Shown piece by piece: positions 7,330 to 16,370 of a DNA stretch of 18,077 nt. This stretch comes from CAZNNH01 sp964574335. GTDB taxonomy: Bacteria; Acidobacteriota; Vicinamibacteria; Fen-336. The position numbers and the translations under genes were made by a program. The stretch's first letter is position 1, and the number at the start of each line of letters is the position of its first letter. The DNA lies in assembly GCA_964574335.1 (NCBI GenBank), contig CAZNNH010000126.1:1-18077 (forward strand), read 5' to 3'. A model generated the notes under the pieces. That model saw only the letters and a list, made by a program, of their open reading frames with translations. It ran no database searches and was not told the DNA's origin.

Positions 7330-8246
7330 TCGATCCCGCTCTCGAGGACCTGGAGGCGTGCCGTCTCGCCACACTCGAGATGGGCCCGAGCGCCGAGGGG
7401 CAATGTGACGTGGGCGCCCGAGGTGTGGCCGGCCCGGCAGCCGAAGGCGATCGGCAGGTTCAGCCCCTCCAGGGCGGCCAGCAGGGTCTCCGAGAGGTTC
7501 GCTCCCTCGCCCGGCTCACAGCCGCGCATCTGGCCGAACACCACCCCCCGCACCCCCAGGAACGCCCCCGACTCGCGGAGCTGCAGCAGCATCCGGTCCA
7601 GGCGATACGGCGGCTCGTCGACGTCCTCGAGAAGCAGCAGGCTCCCTTCCGGGTCGGCGCTCAGGGCCCACTTCGTGCCGGCAGCGGCGGCGAGGATCGA
7701 GAGGCATCCCCCACGGAGCCGGCCTTCGGCCCGACCCGCGCGGAGCGGGACCAGCTCCCCCTCCGGGCTCTCGTAGGGAGCCCCCTCACCGGTGAGCGCG
7801 TGAACGAAGCTCGAGCGATCGAAATCGCCGTCGGCCAGCTCGCGCGCCACCATCGGCCCGTGGAAGCTCGCGAGCCCGAGCTTGCCCAGCAGCAGGTGGA
7901 GGAAGGTGATGTCGCTGTAGCCCACGAAGGCCTTGTGGTGGCGGGCGATCAGCTCGGTGTCGAGCCGGCCCAGCAGTCGCCCCGCCCCGGCCCCGCCGCG
8001 GGCGCAGACGATGGCGGCCACCGCGGAGTCGGCGTAGAGCTGGTGCAGCTCGCGGGCCCGACGCTCCAACGAGCCGGCGGTGAACCCGTCCCGCTCCAGC
8101 AGGCCGTCGGGCACCCGCACCCTGAAGCCGAGCTCCTCGAGCCGCCGGACGCCACGGCTCAGGGCCTCGGCGTCCACCGGACCGGCCGGCGCGCAGACGC
8201 CCACCTGGTCGCCCACCGCCAGCCGGCGCGGCCGACGCGGCGTCAA
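7326..8246 (-). CDS. ldcA: LD-carboxypeptidase, peptidase family S66
   Basis: A 306-residue cytoplasmic serine peptidase that removes the terminal D-Ala from murein tetrapeptides, producing the tripeptide used by Mpl. The S66 layout is clear: VGVCAPAGPV near the N-terminus, ARGGAGAGRLL (82-92, in place of the more common RGGYG), nucleophile Ser111 in GYSDIT, Glu207 in LLLEDVDEPPYRLDRML, and His274 in CRAGHTSG. All three catalytic residues are present and normally spaced. No signal peptide is seen. The start is TTG at 8246; its ribosome site AGGAG (6 nt upstream) overlaps the TAG stop of nagZ, so translation of the two is probably linked. The Tyr-to-Ala change in the RGGYG loop is the only oddity and does not touch the catalytic triad. 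Confidence 0.95.
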   Translation of the reverse strand: MTPRRPRRLAVGDQVGVCAPAGPVDAEALSRGVRRLEELGFRVRVPDGLLERDGFTAGSLERRARELHQLYADSAVAAIVCARGGAGAGRLLGRLDTELIARHHKAFVGYSDITFLHLLLGKLGLASFHGPMVARELADGDFDRSSFVHALTGEGAPYESPEGELVPLRAGRAEGRLRGGCLSILAAAAGTKWALSADPEGSLLLLEDVDEPPYRLDRMLLQLRESGAFLGVRGVVFGQMRGCEPGEGANLSETLLAALEGLNLPIAFGCRAGHTSGAHVTLPLGARAHLECGETARLQVLESGIE

Positions 8247-8255
8247 GGCGCGCTC

Positions 8256-9365
8256 CTACGCGGGCACGCCGCCACGCTCGGCGATCTCCTGGGCCAGCTC
8301 ACGTTGCTCCGCGCCCCCGGCCTCGGCCCGGGCCTGTCGGGGGTCGGGGTCACGGTAGGGCAGCAGGAACGCGTCCTCGAGCCGCTGGATACGGAGAAGC
8401 GAGTCCTCCATCTCCTTCCAGGCGATCCGCTCGTCCTCGACCGCGTGGACCAGCGCCTCGGCCGCCTCCACCTGGAGCTCGTGCCTGGCGCAGATCGGGA
8501 TCAGGTCGACGCCCGCCAGCGCCGCACGCACCGCGACCTCCCCCATCGGCCAGCGCGCGGCCACCGCCTTCATCTCCAGGTCGTCGGCCACCACGACGCC
8601 TCGGAAGCCCATCGTCTCGCGCAGCAGGGCGGTCACGATCGGCCTGGACATCGAGGCCGGAAGCTCGTCGTCGAGCTCGGGGACCAGGAGGTGGCCGACC
8701 ATGATCGAGGCCGCCCCAGAGGCGATGGCGGCCCGGAACGGGCGTAGCTCGACATCCTCGAGGCGGGAGCGGGAGTGGGCCACCACCGGCAGATCGTGGT
8801 GCGAGTCGGAAGCGGTGTCTCCGTGGCCGGGGAAGTGCTTGGCGCAGGCGGCCAGCCCCGCGCCCTGCATGGCCCGGATCATGGCCGCGCCCATCCGGCC
8901 CACCAGCTCGGGGTCGTCACCGAAGGCCCGGTCCCCGATCACCGGGTTGTCCTTGTTGGTGTCGACGTCCATCACCGGCGCCAGGTCGAAGCCGATCCCG
9001 CAGGCCAGCAGCTCACGGGCCAGCCCCCGGCCCATCCGGGCCGAGAGGTCCTCGGAGCCCGAGCGCCCGAGCGCCCGCAGCGGCGGCCACTCGGTCCACG
9101 GCCGCCTCAGCCGCAGGACCCGTCCCCCCTCCTGGTCGACGGCGACCAGCAGCGGGCGGTCGTGCCCTGCATCGCGCGCCACCGCCTGGATCTCGCGGAC
9201 CAGCTCCGCCACCTGCTCGGGGGCCTCGACGTTGCGGGCGAACAGGACCACGCCGCCGACGGCGTGCTCGCGCAGCAGCTCCTTGAGCTCCGCCGAGACC
9301 TCGAGCCCGGTGAACCCGACCAGCAGCCGCTGGCCCACCGCGCGGACGCTGTGCCGCAGGCTCAC
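8256..9365 (-). CDS. nagZ: Beta-N-acetylhexosaminidase, glycoside hydrolase family 3
   Basis: A 369-residue GH3 enzyme that removes GlcNAc from GlcNAc-anhydroMurNAc-peptides during murein recycling. Visible family motifs are RLLVGFTG (13-20), GGVVLFARNV (37-46), VAVDQEGGRVLRLR (74-87), FDLAPVMDVDTN (126-137), KHFPGHGDTASDSHHDLP (176-193, with the histidines used as the unusual NagZ acid/base) and VVVADDLEMKA (257-267), whose aspartate is the nucleophile. There is no signal peptide, in keeping with a cytoplasmic enzyme. It starts at GTG 9365 with GGGAG 7 nt upstream. The C-terminal 40 residues are charged and helical, a modest extension beyond the usual barrel. It is the first gene of the nagZ-ldcA-mpl operon and is divergent from the exported protein at 9493. 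Confidence 0.96.
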   Translation of the reverse strand: MSLRHSVRAVGQRLLVGFTGLEVSAELKELLREHAVGGVVLFARNVEAPEQVAELVREIQAVARDAGHDRPLLVAVDQEGGRVLRLRRPWTEWPPLRALGRSGSEDLSARMGRGLARELLACGIGFDLAPVMDVDTNKDNPVIGDRAFGDDPELVGRMGAAMIRAMQGAGLAACAKHFPGHGDTASDSHHDLPVVAHSRSRLEDVELRPFRAAIASGAASIMVGHLLVPELDDELPASMSRPIVTALLRETMGFRGVVVADDLEMKAVAARWPMGEVAVRAALAGVDLIPICARHELQVEAAEALVHAVEDERIAWKEMEDSLLRIQRLEDAFLLPYRDPDPRQARAEAGGAEQRELAQEIAERGGVPA

Positions 9366-9412
9366 GCCCGAGCTCCCGGCAGGCGGCCGCGGCCTTCTGT
9401 TTCCATGGCGCC

Positions 9413-9459
9413 AAGCATACCGTCATTGCCCCTCGCGGCGCGTGGCCTGCGCTATGCTT
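9413..9459. promoter_or_regulatory. Divergent promoter region with mirrored -10 candidates
   Basis: AAGCATA (9413-9419) and TATGCTT (9453-9459) form a 7-bp inverted repeat with 33 bases between the arms. Each contains TATGCT (4 of 6 of TATAAT) pointing outward: 9419-9414 towards nagZ and 9453-9458 towards the exported protein. Neither has a good -35, so this is either two weak back-to-back promoters or a regulator site. Bases 9366-9492 hold no gene. Confidence 0.35.
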
Positions 9460-9492
9460 CGGGCCATCGGCCGGCGCCGCCGGCCACCCGAG

Positions 9493-10662
9493 ATGATGTC
9501 TCCCCTTCTGCTGCTGCTTCTCGCGACGGCTCCCCCCAGCGCCGAGCCCCCGCTGGCGCGGCTGGCCGACCGCTTCGCCGCCGAGATCGTGCGGGTGGCC
9601 GGCGGTGAGAGGGTCGAGCTCCTGCCCCCTCAGGACCTCACGGCCGGGGACGGACGGCTGGCCACCGACCTCCTCGAGCTGACCGAGTCGCGCCTTCGGG
9701 GTCGGGTGCCGCTGGGCTCGGCAGGCCCACGCCTGATCGTGACCTCCGCCCTCTCCGAGACCGCCCGCGAGCTGCTGGTCTCGGCTCGGGTGGTGCGTGC
9801 GCCGGAGGGGGTCCTGGTGGACCTGATCGCGGCATCCGCCGAGGTGGCCTCGGGCAGGCTTTCGACGGCGGCGGCGCGGGCCCGCTCCGAGCAGGCCCGC
9901 ATCGAGGTGATCTCGGCCGGACGCACCCCACCCCTCGAGGGGCCGGTGCTGGACCTCCTGCCCATCGACGCGGACCGCCTGCTGGTGCTGCTCCCGGGCA
10001 CCGTCGAGCTGTACCGTTGGGGCGACTCGGGTCTGGCCCTCCTCGATCGCCACGCCCTCTCCGTGCCCCGCCGGCCGATGCGGGCTCCAGCCGGAAAGCT
10101 GTGGGCGCCGGCACCGGACGAGCCGGTGTGGGTCCTCGAGGCAGCGGCAGCGGAGGCCGTGCTGCTCGAGGTGCGGGGCGATCGACTGGTGGAGCGGTCC
10201 CGCGCGGCGGCGCTGCCGTGGCCGGGCGCGGCCAGCGGCCTGCGCTACCGGATCGGGACCCAACTGCTCGAGGGGCTACCGCCGCCCTTCGGCCCCGACC
10301 CCGGCCTGACAGTCGAGAAGCTGCCGCCCGGGACGCTGGTGGTCTCGGCGGACGCCCACCTGCTGCTTCCGGACGGCACCCCCACGGATCTCCGGGTCGG
10401 CCCATCCCTGGCCTGGCTGTGGTCGGACGTGGTGGCCGCCCCGTCGGCCAGGCCTCCCGGACCCCGTGACAGCATCCAGATCATTGCCCTGTCCCCAACC
10501 AGCGCCACCCGCATCGACTCCATCGAGGTGGCGGGCGCGGTGCGCGCCCTGGCGGCCCGAACCGGCGGCACCCAGATCCGCCTGGTGGTCGGCGTCGACG
10601 ACGGCGGTAAGAGCCACCTGCTGCTCCTGCGTCTGGCCCCGCTCGAGGTGGACCTGCCGTGA
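9493..10662 (+). CDS. Exported protein of unknown function, FlgO/CsgG-like N-terminal region
   Basis: A 389-residue protein with a short signal peptide (MMSPLLLLLLATAPPSA, cleavage near residue 17). ATG at 9493 was chosen because it places this directly; an ATG at 9454 would add an arginine-rich stretch (GRRRRPPE). Residues about 20-140 (LARLADRFAAEIV, VELLPPQDLTAGDGRLATDL, LLVSARVVRAPEGVLVDLIA) follow the pattern seen in FlgO/CsgG-like lipoproteins: an opening helix, a strand ending P-x-D, a helix, then two long strands. There is no lipobox cysteine. Residues 150-389 are beta-rich with repeated short strands (VLDLLPIDADRLLVLLPG, LYRWGDSGLALLD), possibly a propeller, but no repeat is clear enough to name. 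The stop overlaps the GTG start of the solute-binding protein, so it is the first gene of a four-gene unit. The resemblance is my inference; gene reality is secure. Confidence 0.85.
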   Translation: MMSPLLLLLLATAPPSAEPPLARLADRFAAEIVRVAGGERVELLPPQDLTAGDGRLATDLLELTESRLRGRVPLGSAGPRLIVTSALSETARELLVSARVVRAPEGVLVDLIAASAEVASGRLSTAAARARSEQARIEVISAGRTPPLEGPVLDLLPIDADRLLVLLPGTVELYRWGDSGLALLDRHALSVPRRPMRAPAGKLWAPAPDEPVWVLEAAAAEAVLLEVRGDRLVERSRAAALPWPGAASGLRYRIGTQLLEGLPPPFGPDPGLTVEKLPPGTLVVSADAHLLLPDGTPTDLRVGPSLAWLWSDVVAAPSARPPGPRDSIQIIALSPTSATRIDSIEVAGAVRALAARTGGTQIRLVVGVDDGGKSHLLLLRLAPLEVDLP

Positions 10663-12038
10663 GACGCTGGCCCCGCGCCCTTTGCCCGCTGCTGCTCGCC
10701 GCGTCCACGGTCCCGGCCGCTCTCGGCCCTCGCTACGGCGGCGTGCTTCACGTCCACGTCGATGTCGGCCCGGCCTCCGACGCCCCCTGCCTCCCTCACG
10801 GTGACGGCGACCGCCTGGTCGCGGCCGCCGTCCACGAGACCCTGGTGGGGATCGAGCCAGGAGGCTACCCGGTCCCCGCCCTGGCCGAGACCTGGACCTC
10901 CACGGCCGGCGGCCGGGAGTGGAGGATCACGCTGCGTCCGGACGCCCGCTTCCACGACGGACAGCCGGCCCGCTCCGAAGACGTGGTCCGCTCGCTCCGC
11001 CGCTTCCTGAGGAGCGAGTCGCTGGCGGCCGCGGTGGCCGCCGAGCGGCTGGACGGCGGCGCCTCGTTCCGCGAGGGCTCTACCCAGGACCTGCCCGGGG
11101 TCGGCGCGCCGGATCCGGTGTCGGTCCGCCTGCGCCTGGTCGCCCCCTATCCGCTTCCCTTCGCCCCGCTGGCCTCGCCGCTGGCCGCCATCACCAGCCC
11201 TGGCGGCGCCGGCCTGGGCCCGTTCGTCCCCACCCTCCGGCGCGACGGCCGGCTGGCCCTCACACCCTTCACGGACCACCTCCGCGGACGGCCGTTCCTC
11301 GACGGCGTGCGTCTCTCCTGGTCGGCGCCCGGCGCCCAGACGGCGCCGGAACCCGCCGACGTGACCACCGACACGGCCCACGAAGGCCCGCTCGCCGCCG
11401 TGTTGCTGCTGCTCCTCGACCCGGAGTCTCCGCCCTTCGCCGACCCCGCCGCGCGGCGGCTGGTGGCCCAGGAGGTCGACCGCCAGGAGCTGGCCCGACG
11501 CTTCCTTCCGGGTGGCGTCGCGACACCATCGCTGCTGCCTCCCGCGGTGCTGGCGCCACCTCCCGAGAGACCTCCCGACCGCGCCGGGGGCCGGCTCGGC
11601 GGCGAGGTTCTGCTGGCGGTGGCGCGCGACGTCCCGCGGCTCGCCAGCCAGCGGGTGGTGGCCCATCTCGGCGCCCTCGGCCTCCGGGTCACCGCGCTCC
11701 CGGTCGAACCTGGCGCCGTCGGGCCCCCTGGCGCGGCGGCCCGGCTGCTGCTCTTCATCCCCGAGGTCCCCGAGGCCGAGCTGGCGCTCCTGGAGCTGCG
11801 GCGGCTGGCACCCTCAGCGGCGGCGGCCGACGAGCCTCTCGCCCAGGCGTCCCTGGAGCGGGACCCGAACCGACGGAGGGTCCTCCTCTACCGCGCCGAG
11901 GCGGCGCTTCGTGCGCGCGACAGCCTGGTGCCTCTGGCGGCGACGCCGCTCTCCCTCGTGGCGCGGCCCGGCGTCCATGGCGCCCGGGTGGATCAACGGG
12001 GGCGGCTGATCCTGGAGGACGCGTGGCTCGAGCCCTGA
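10659..12038 (+). CDS. Periplasmic solute-binding protein, family 5 (DppA/OppA-like), orphan
   Basis: A 459-residue exported binding protein. The signal peptide is MRRWPRALCPLLLAAS with cleavage near residue 22; the cysteine at 9 is not in a lipobox. Family-5 motifs are present: GGVLHVHV at the mature N-terminus, VHETLVGIEPGGYPVPALAETW, then WRITLRPDARFHDGQPARSEDVVRSL split across residues about 85-112, LRGRPFLDGVRL, and PAARRLVAQEVDRQELARRF. At 459 residues it is shorter than typical DppA/OppA proteins, and the usual middle section is compressed. No permease or ATPase gene accompanies it. Instead it overlaps the exported protein upstream by 4 bases (GTGA) and the histidine kinase downstream by 16 bases. 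That suggests a ligand-sensing accessory to the kinase rather than part of an importer, though transport with a remote permease cannot be excluded. The ligand is unknown. Confidence 0.88.
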   Translation: MRRWPRALCPLLLAASTVPAALGPRYGGVLHVHVDVGPASDAPCLPHGDGDRLVAAAVHETLVGIEPGGYPVPALAETWTSTAGGREWRITLRPDARFHDGQPARSEDVVRSLRRFLRSESLAAAVAAERLDGGASFREGSTQDLPGVGAPDPVSVRLRLVAPYPLPFAPLASPLAAITSPGGAGLGPFVPTLRRDGRLALTPFTDHLRGRPFLDGVRLSWSAPGAQTAPEPADVTTDTAHEGPLAAVLLLLLDPESPPFADPAARRLVAQEVDRQELARRFLPGGVATPSLLPPAVLAPPPERPPDRAGGRLGGEVLLAVARDVPRLASQRVVAHLGALGLRVTALPVEPGAVGPPGAAARLLLFIPEVPEAELALLELRRLAPSAAAADEPLAQASLERDPNRRRVLLYRAEAALRARDSLVPLAATPLSLVARPGVHGARVDQRGRLILEDAWLEP

Positions 12039-13783
12039 GCGCCCCCGCTCGCCGGCCGAGCGGCCTGCGCCTGCGCGGCCGCCTGCTGATCGCCTTCCTG
12101 CTGGTGGCGGTGCCGCCGCTCGTGCTGCTTGCGCTGAGCGTGACCACCTTGTTCGGCCGGCGCTTCGAGCAACGCTCGCAGCAGCAGCTCCGCCAGGTGG
12201 CCACGGCGCTCCGCGACGAGATCCCGCGGCTTCGGGAGCGGGCGGAGCAGCACCTGGCCGCCATCGTGCAGGAGGACCTGACCGAGACCCGGCCCGGACG
12301 CGCCGACGAGCCCTGGCCCGCCGAGGCGGTGGCCCGCCGACGCGGCCTCGACGTCCTGGAGCTGGTCGATGCCGGCGGCCGGCTGCTGGCCTCGTCTCAC
12401 TGGCCCGCCGGCTACGGGCTGCCGGACGCCGATGGCCTGTTCCCCGGCGAGACCAGCCTGCGGCTCGAGACGGTGGCAGAGGGCTACGGCGCGGTCCAGA
12501 GGCTGGCGGTCACCGCCGAGCGGGCGGCCGAGTGGCGAGGCGCTCGGGTGACGGTCCGGGGTGGGTTCCTGCTGGACTCGGACTACCTGGCCCGGCTGTC
12601 CGCGCTGCTCGGGGTGGCGATCGGCCTGCGGGACGAGGTCCACGGACGCTGGATCGCGCCCCCGGGATCGGTGCTCTCGGGCTGGGCCTTCCCCGGCGGC
12701 GCCGCGACCTCCGGCGTGGCCGAGCTGGCGGGGGCCTCCCATCAGTGGACGGCCGAGGCGCTGCGCCCGTCGCTGTGGCTGGTGGTGGCGAGCCCGCGTG
12801 CCGAGCTGGTCTCCGTCACCTCGCAGGTCCACCGGGTGACCGTCCTGGTCGGGATCGCGGCGCTCCTCCTTTCCGTGATCGCCGGCGTGCTGCTGTCCGG
12901 CCGGATCGCCCGGCCCGTGCGCGAGCTGGCCGACGGCGCCCGTCGGGTGGCCGCCGGCGACCTCGACATCGACGTCTCGGTCCGCTCGGTGGACGAGGTG
13001 GGAGAGCTGGCCCGAGCCTTCAACGCCATGACCGTCGAGCTGCAGGCGTCCCGCGACCGCCTGCTGCAGGCGGAGCGGGTGGCCGCCTGGCGCGAGATGG
13101 CCCGCCGGCTGGCCCACGAGCTGAAGAACCCCCTGTTCCCGATCCAGCTCTCGATCGAGACGCTGCAGCGCGCCTTCACCGCCGAAAGGGCTCGCGGGGG
13201 CGCCGACGGCGAGGCGGCGCGCGTCTTCCGGTCCCTGTTCCCCGAGTCGACGCGGACCATCCTGCAGGAGATCGCGGCGCTTCGGAAAACGATCGACGAG
13301 TTCAGCGAGCTCGCCCGGATGCCGCCGCCACGGCCGCGCCGCGGCTCAATCAACCAGACCGTCGAGCGGGTGCTGGCCCTGTACCGGGCCCAGAAAGGCG
13401 CCGTCCAGATCGAGGCCCGGCTGGCCGCGGAGCTGCCCCTGCTCTGGTTCGACCCCGACCTCATGGGACGGGCGATCGGCAACCTGGTCAAGAACGCGCT
13501 GGAGGCAATGCCGGACGGCGGCATCCTCCGTGTCACCACGGCGCCGGGGTCGGCCACCGGATCGGTCCAGATCGCGGTGGAGGACAGCGGGCCAGGGCTC
13601 ACCCCCGAGCAACGGAGCCGTCTGTTCACGCCCTACTACACGACCAAGAAGGCCGGGACCGGGCTCGGCCTGGCGATCGTGCAGGGCATCGTCTCCGACC
13701 ACGGGGGCCGGATCCGGGTCGAGAACGGCCCGGAGCGGGGCACCCGGTTCACCATCGTGCTGCCGCTGGGAAGCGCCTTGTGA
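12023..13783 (+). CDS. NtrY-like membrane sensor histidine kinase
   Basis: A 586-residue kinase. GTG at 12023 was chosen: it has GGAGG 4 nt upstream and places a basic N-terminus before the first membrane helix; the long open frame upstream is a shadow of the binding-protein gene. Order: membrane helix about 21-44, periplasmic region about 45-271 (LDVLELVDAGGRLLASS resembles a Cache/PAS-like strand set), membrane helix about 272-294, HAMP (RIARPVRELADGARRVAAGD), dimerisation helix with phosphoacceptor His365 in RLAHELKNPLFPIQLSIETL, then the ATPase domain with N-box GNLVKNALEAM (N487, N491), DSGPGL (521-526) and TGLGLAIVQGIVSDHGG. HELKNPLxPIQLSxE is typical of NtrY kinases. No receiver is attached. 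Its partner is the response regulator starting 15 bases downstream. Autophosphorylation is inferred from complete motifs. Confidence 0.95.
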   Translation: MARALSAPARRPSGLRLRGRLLIAFLLVAVPPLVLLALSVTTLFGRRFEQRSQQQLRQVATALRDEIPRLRERAEQHLAAIVQEDLTETRPGRADEPWPAEAVARRRGLDVLELVDAGGRLLASSHWPAGYGLPDADGLFPGETSLRLETVAEGYGAVQRLAVTAERAAEWRGARVTVRGGFLLDSDYLARLSALLGVAIGLRDEVHGRWIAPPGSVLSGWAFPGGAATSGVAELAGASHQWTAEALRPSLWLVVASPRAELVSVTSQVHRVTVLVGIAALLLSVIAGVLLSGRIARPVRELADGARRVAAGDLDIDVSVRSVDEVGELARAFNAMTVELQASRDRLLQAERVAAWREMARRLAHELKNPLFPIQLSIETLQRAFTAERARGGADGEAARVFRSLFPESTRTILQEIAALRKTIDEFSELARMPPPRPRRGSINQTVERVLALYRAQKGAVQIEARLAAELPLLWFDPDLMGRAIGNLVKNALEAMPDGGILRVTTAPGSATGSVQIAVEDSGPGLTPEQRSRLFTPYYTTKKAGTGLGLAIVQGIVSDHGGRIRVENGPERGTRFTIVLPLGSAL

Positions 13784-13797
13784 GAAGCTGAGGGCCC

Positions 13798-15164
<1,367 letters not shown>

Positions 15165-15168
<4 letters not shown>

Positions 15169-15713
15169 AACAGCCGGCCGGCGAGCTCCGGCGCGGCCAG
15201 CACCTTCTCCCGCACCACCGCCACCCACCGCTCCCGCCCGCTGACCGGCAGCACCTCGTGGGGGATCTTTCGCTCGGCCAAGAGCGCGTCGACGAGCTGG
15301 TCGATGGAGCGCATGAAGAACTCGTCGGTGTCCCGGAAGCCGTCCGCCGAGGCCGCACCCAGGATCGGCACCTTGAACAGCAGGTCGTAGGTCTTCATCC
15401 ACTGGTTCACGAAGCCCTCGAGCCAGCGCTGCCGGCCGCAGGCCAGCACCAGGTAGGCGTAGTTGTCGAGCACGCTGCGGTCGCAGACGACCACCTCGTG
15501 CTGGCTGGCGGAGCGGATCTCCTCGGCGATCTGGGTGGCCATGATCCAGGTCTGGGCATCCAGCGAGGTCTGCCGATTGATGGGCAGCGGGGACAGCCGG
15601 GCCACCTCCTTCACCATGTCGACGTGGAGATCCCGGCGCTTCAGGATGGAGGCGAGGTCGAAGCAGAGCGTGGTCTTGCCGACCCCGTGGGTACCGATGA
15701 ACGCGATCTTCAA
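15165..15713 (-). CDS. Small P-loop NTPase (AAA_28-like)
   Basis: A 182-residue cytoplasmic ATP/GTP-binding protein. The Walker A motif GTHGVGKTT lies at residues 7-15 directly after the first beta-strand (KIAFI). Later come VKEVARLSPLPINRQTSLDAQ and a Walker-B-like strand VVVCDRSVLDNYAYLV, the arrangement of AAA_28/nucleoside-kinase-like P-loop proteins with a DR at the end of the strand. TTG at 15713 was chosen because GGGAG lies 7 nt upstream and the glycine loop then falls at the normal distance from the N-terminus. GTG 15719 and ATG 15758 are in frame, but ATG 15758 overlaps a good -10 hexamer (TAGAAT). No substrate lid motif identifies the acceptor, so kinase or GTPase activity is not assigned. 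It is convergent with the NtrX-like gene and divergent from the ferredoxin-like gene. Confidence 0.88.
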
Positions 15714-15756
15714 GGACACGCTCCCGTTTGCCGCGCCGTCTGACGGTGTCGGGCGC

Positions 15757-15762
15757 ATTCTA
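15757..15762 (-). promoter_or_regulatory. -10 hexamer of the P-loop NTPase gene
   Basis: TAGAAT on the minus strand matches 5 of 6 bases of TATAAT. It includes the upstream-most ATG (15758), which argues that translation starts downstream at 15713 or 15719. The best -35 candidate (TTGGGG, 15787-15782) is weak and spaced at 19 bases. Confidence 0.45.
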
Positions 15763-15809
15763 GACCAAGCGGCGGCGCCGACCCCAACGCCCCCCCGACG
15801 CCCATTGGA

Positions 15810-15839
15810 TTGCGACAGCCGATCCGGGCGTGCTGTAAT
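15810..15839 (+). promoter_or_regulatory. Promoter of the ferredoxin-like gene
   Basis: TTGCGA (15810-15815), an 18-base spacer and TGTAAT (15834-15839) match 4 of 6 and 5 of 6 bases of the sigma70 consensus. The expected transcription start, about 7 bases on, falls within a few bases of the ATG at 15849, so the mRNA would be leaderless or nearly so; no ribosome site is visible. Confidence 0.5.
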
Positions 15840-15848
15840 GGCTCACGC

Positions 15849-16151
15849 ATGTCCAACCTCTTCGAGCAGGACCCGAAGCTGGTCGAGATCGTCGTGCTGG
15901 GCAAGAGGTTGTCGGTGCCCGCCGGCGAGCTGCTGCTGCGGCAGCTCCAGTACCTCACCGAGGAGATCGGCTACGGCCGCTACTGCTGGAACGGCGAGTG
16001 CCGCTACTGCGAGGTCGACTGCCGACAGGGCGAACGCCGCTTCTCGGGGCTGGCCTGCCGCATCCAGGGCGGCGAGGGTCTCGAGATCGTGCGCTGCGCC
16101 CCCGAGATCCGGTACAACCTGAGCCAGGTCCTAGCCGACGCCGATCAATGA
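15849..16151 (+). CDS. Small plant-type-ferredoxin-like [2Fe-2S] protein
   Basis: A 100-residue cytoplasmic protein. Cysteines 46, 51, 54 and 70 form CxxxxCxxC plus a distal cysteine in YCWNGECRYCEV and LACRI, the cluster loop of plant-type [2Fe-2S] ferredoxins with a shortened second loop; Cys58 is an extra cysteine. The preceding strand-turn-strand (VEIVVLGKRLSVPAGELLLRQL) fits the beta-grasp start of that fold. ATG 15849 was chosen because it lies just after a good promoter; a TTG at 15810 would lie inside the -35 box. The gene is monocistronic, divergent from the P-loop NTPase gene and followed 4 bases after its stop by a strong hairpin. No redox partner is nearby. A cluster is inferred from cysteine spacing only. 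Confidence 0.82.
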   Translation: MSNLFEQDPKLVEIVVLGKRLSVPAGELLLRQLQYLTEEIGYGRYCWNGECRYCEVDCRQGERRFSGLACRIQGGEGLEIVRCAPEIRYNLSQVLADADQ

Positions 16152-16154
16152 AGC

Positions 16155-16206
16155 GGGGACATGACCGGGTTTGGAGGTCCCGCCATCAAACCCGGATCGT
16201 GTCCCC
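16155..16206. repeat. 56-bp tandem hairpin repeat, copy 1 (complete palindrome)
   Basis: An outer stem GGGGACA (16155-16161) pairs with TGTCCCC (16200-16206), and an inner 9-bp stem CCGGGTTTG (16165-16173) pairs with CAAACCCGG (16187-16195) around a 13-nt loop. It starts 4 bases after the stop of the ferredoxin-like gene and lies between convergent genes, where it could end transcription from both sides, although no T-run follows. GGGGAC...GTCCCC palindromes are typical of REP elements moved by Y1 (RAYT) transposases; that link is inference. Confidence 0.85.
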
Positions 16207-16214
16207 CGCAGACG

Positions 16215-16314
16215 NNNNNNNNNNNNNNNNNNNNNNNNNNNNNNNNNNNNNNNNNNNNNNNNNNNNNNNNNNNNNNNNNNNNNNNNNNNNNNNNNNNNNN
16301 NNNNNNNNNNNNNN
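16215..16314. other. Assembly gap, 100 N
   Basis: Exactly 100 N, the conventional size for a gap of unknown length. The left contig stops one base short of finishing a repeat unit and the right contig begins at a unit start, so the gap is most simply an unresolved number of further 56-bp units. Confidence 0.95.
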
Positions 16315-16370
16315 CATGACCGGGTTTGGAGGTCCCGCCATCAAACCCGGATCGTGTCCCCCGCAGACGA
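16315..16370. repeat. 56-bp tandem hairpin repeat, copy 2
   Basis: A full 56-bp unit beginning CATGACCGGG and ending CGCAGACGA. The inner stem CCGGGTTTG/CAAACCCGG (16320-16328 and 16342-16350) is intact. What precedes it is hidden by the gap. Confidence 0.9.

Noticed and set aside
8701..9492. N-terminal extension of the exported protein's frame
   Set aside because: It is antisense to nagZ with Ser/Arg-rich composition; the signal peptide starts at 9493.
10919..12022. N-terminal extension of the histidine kinase frame
   Set aside because: Arg/Pro/Gly-rich shadow of the solute-binding protein gene; GTG 12023 with GGAGG fits the kinase start.
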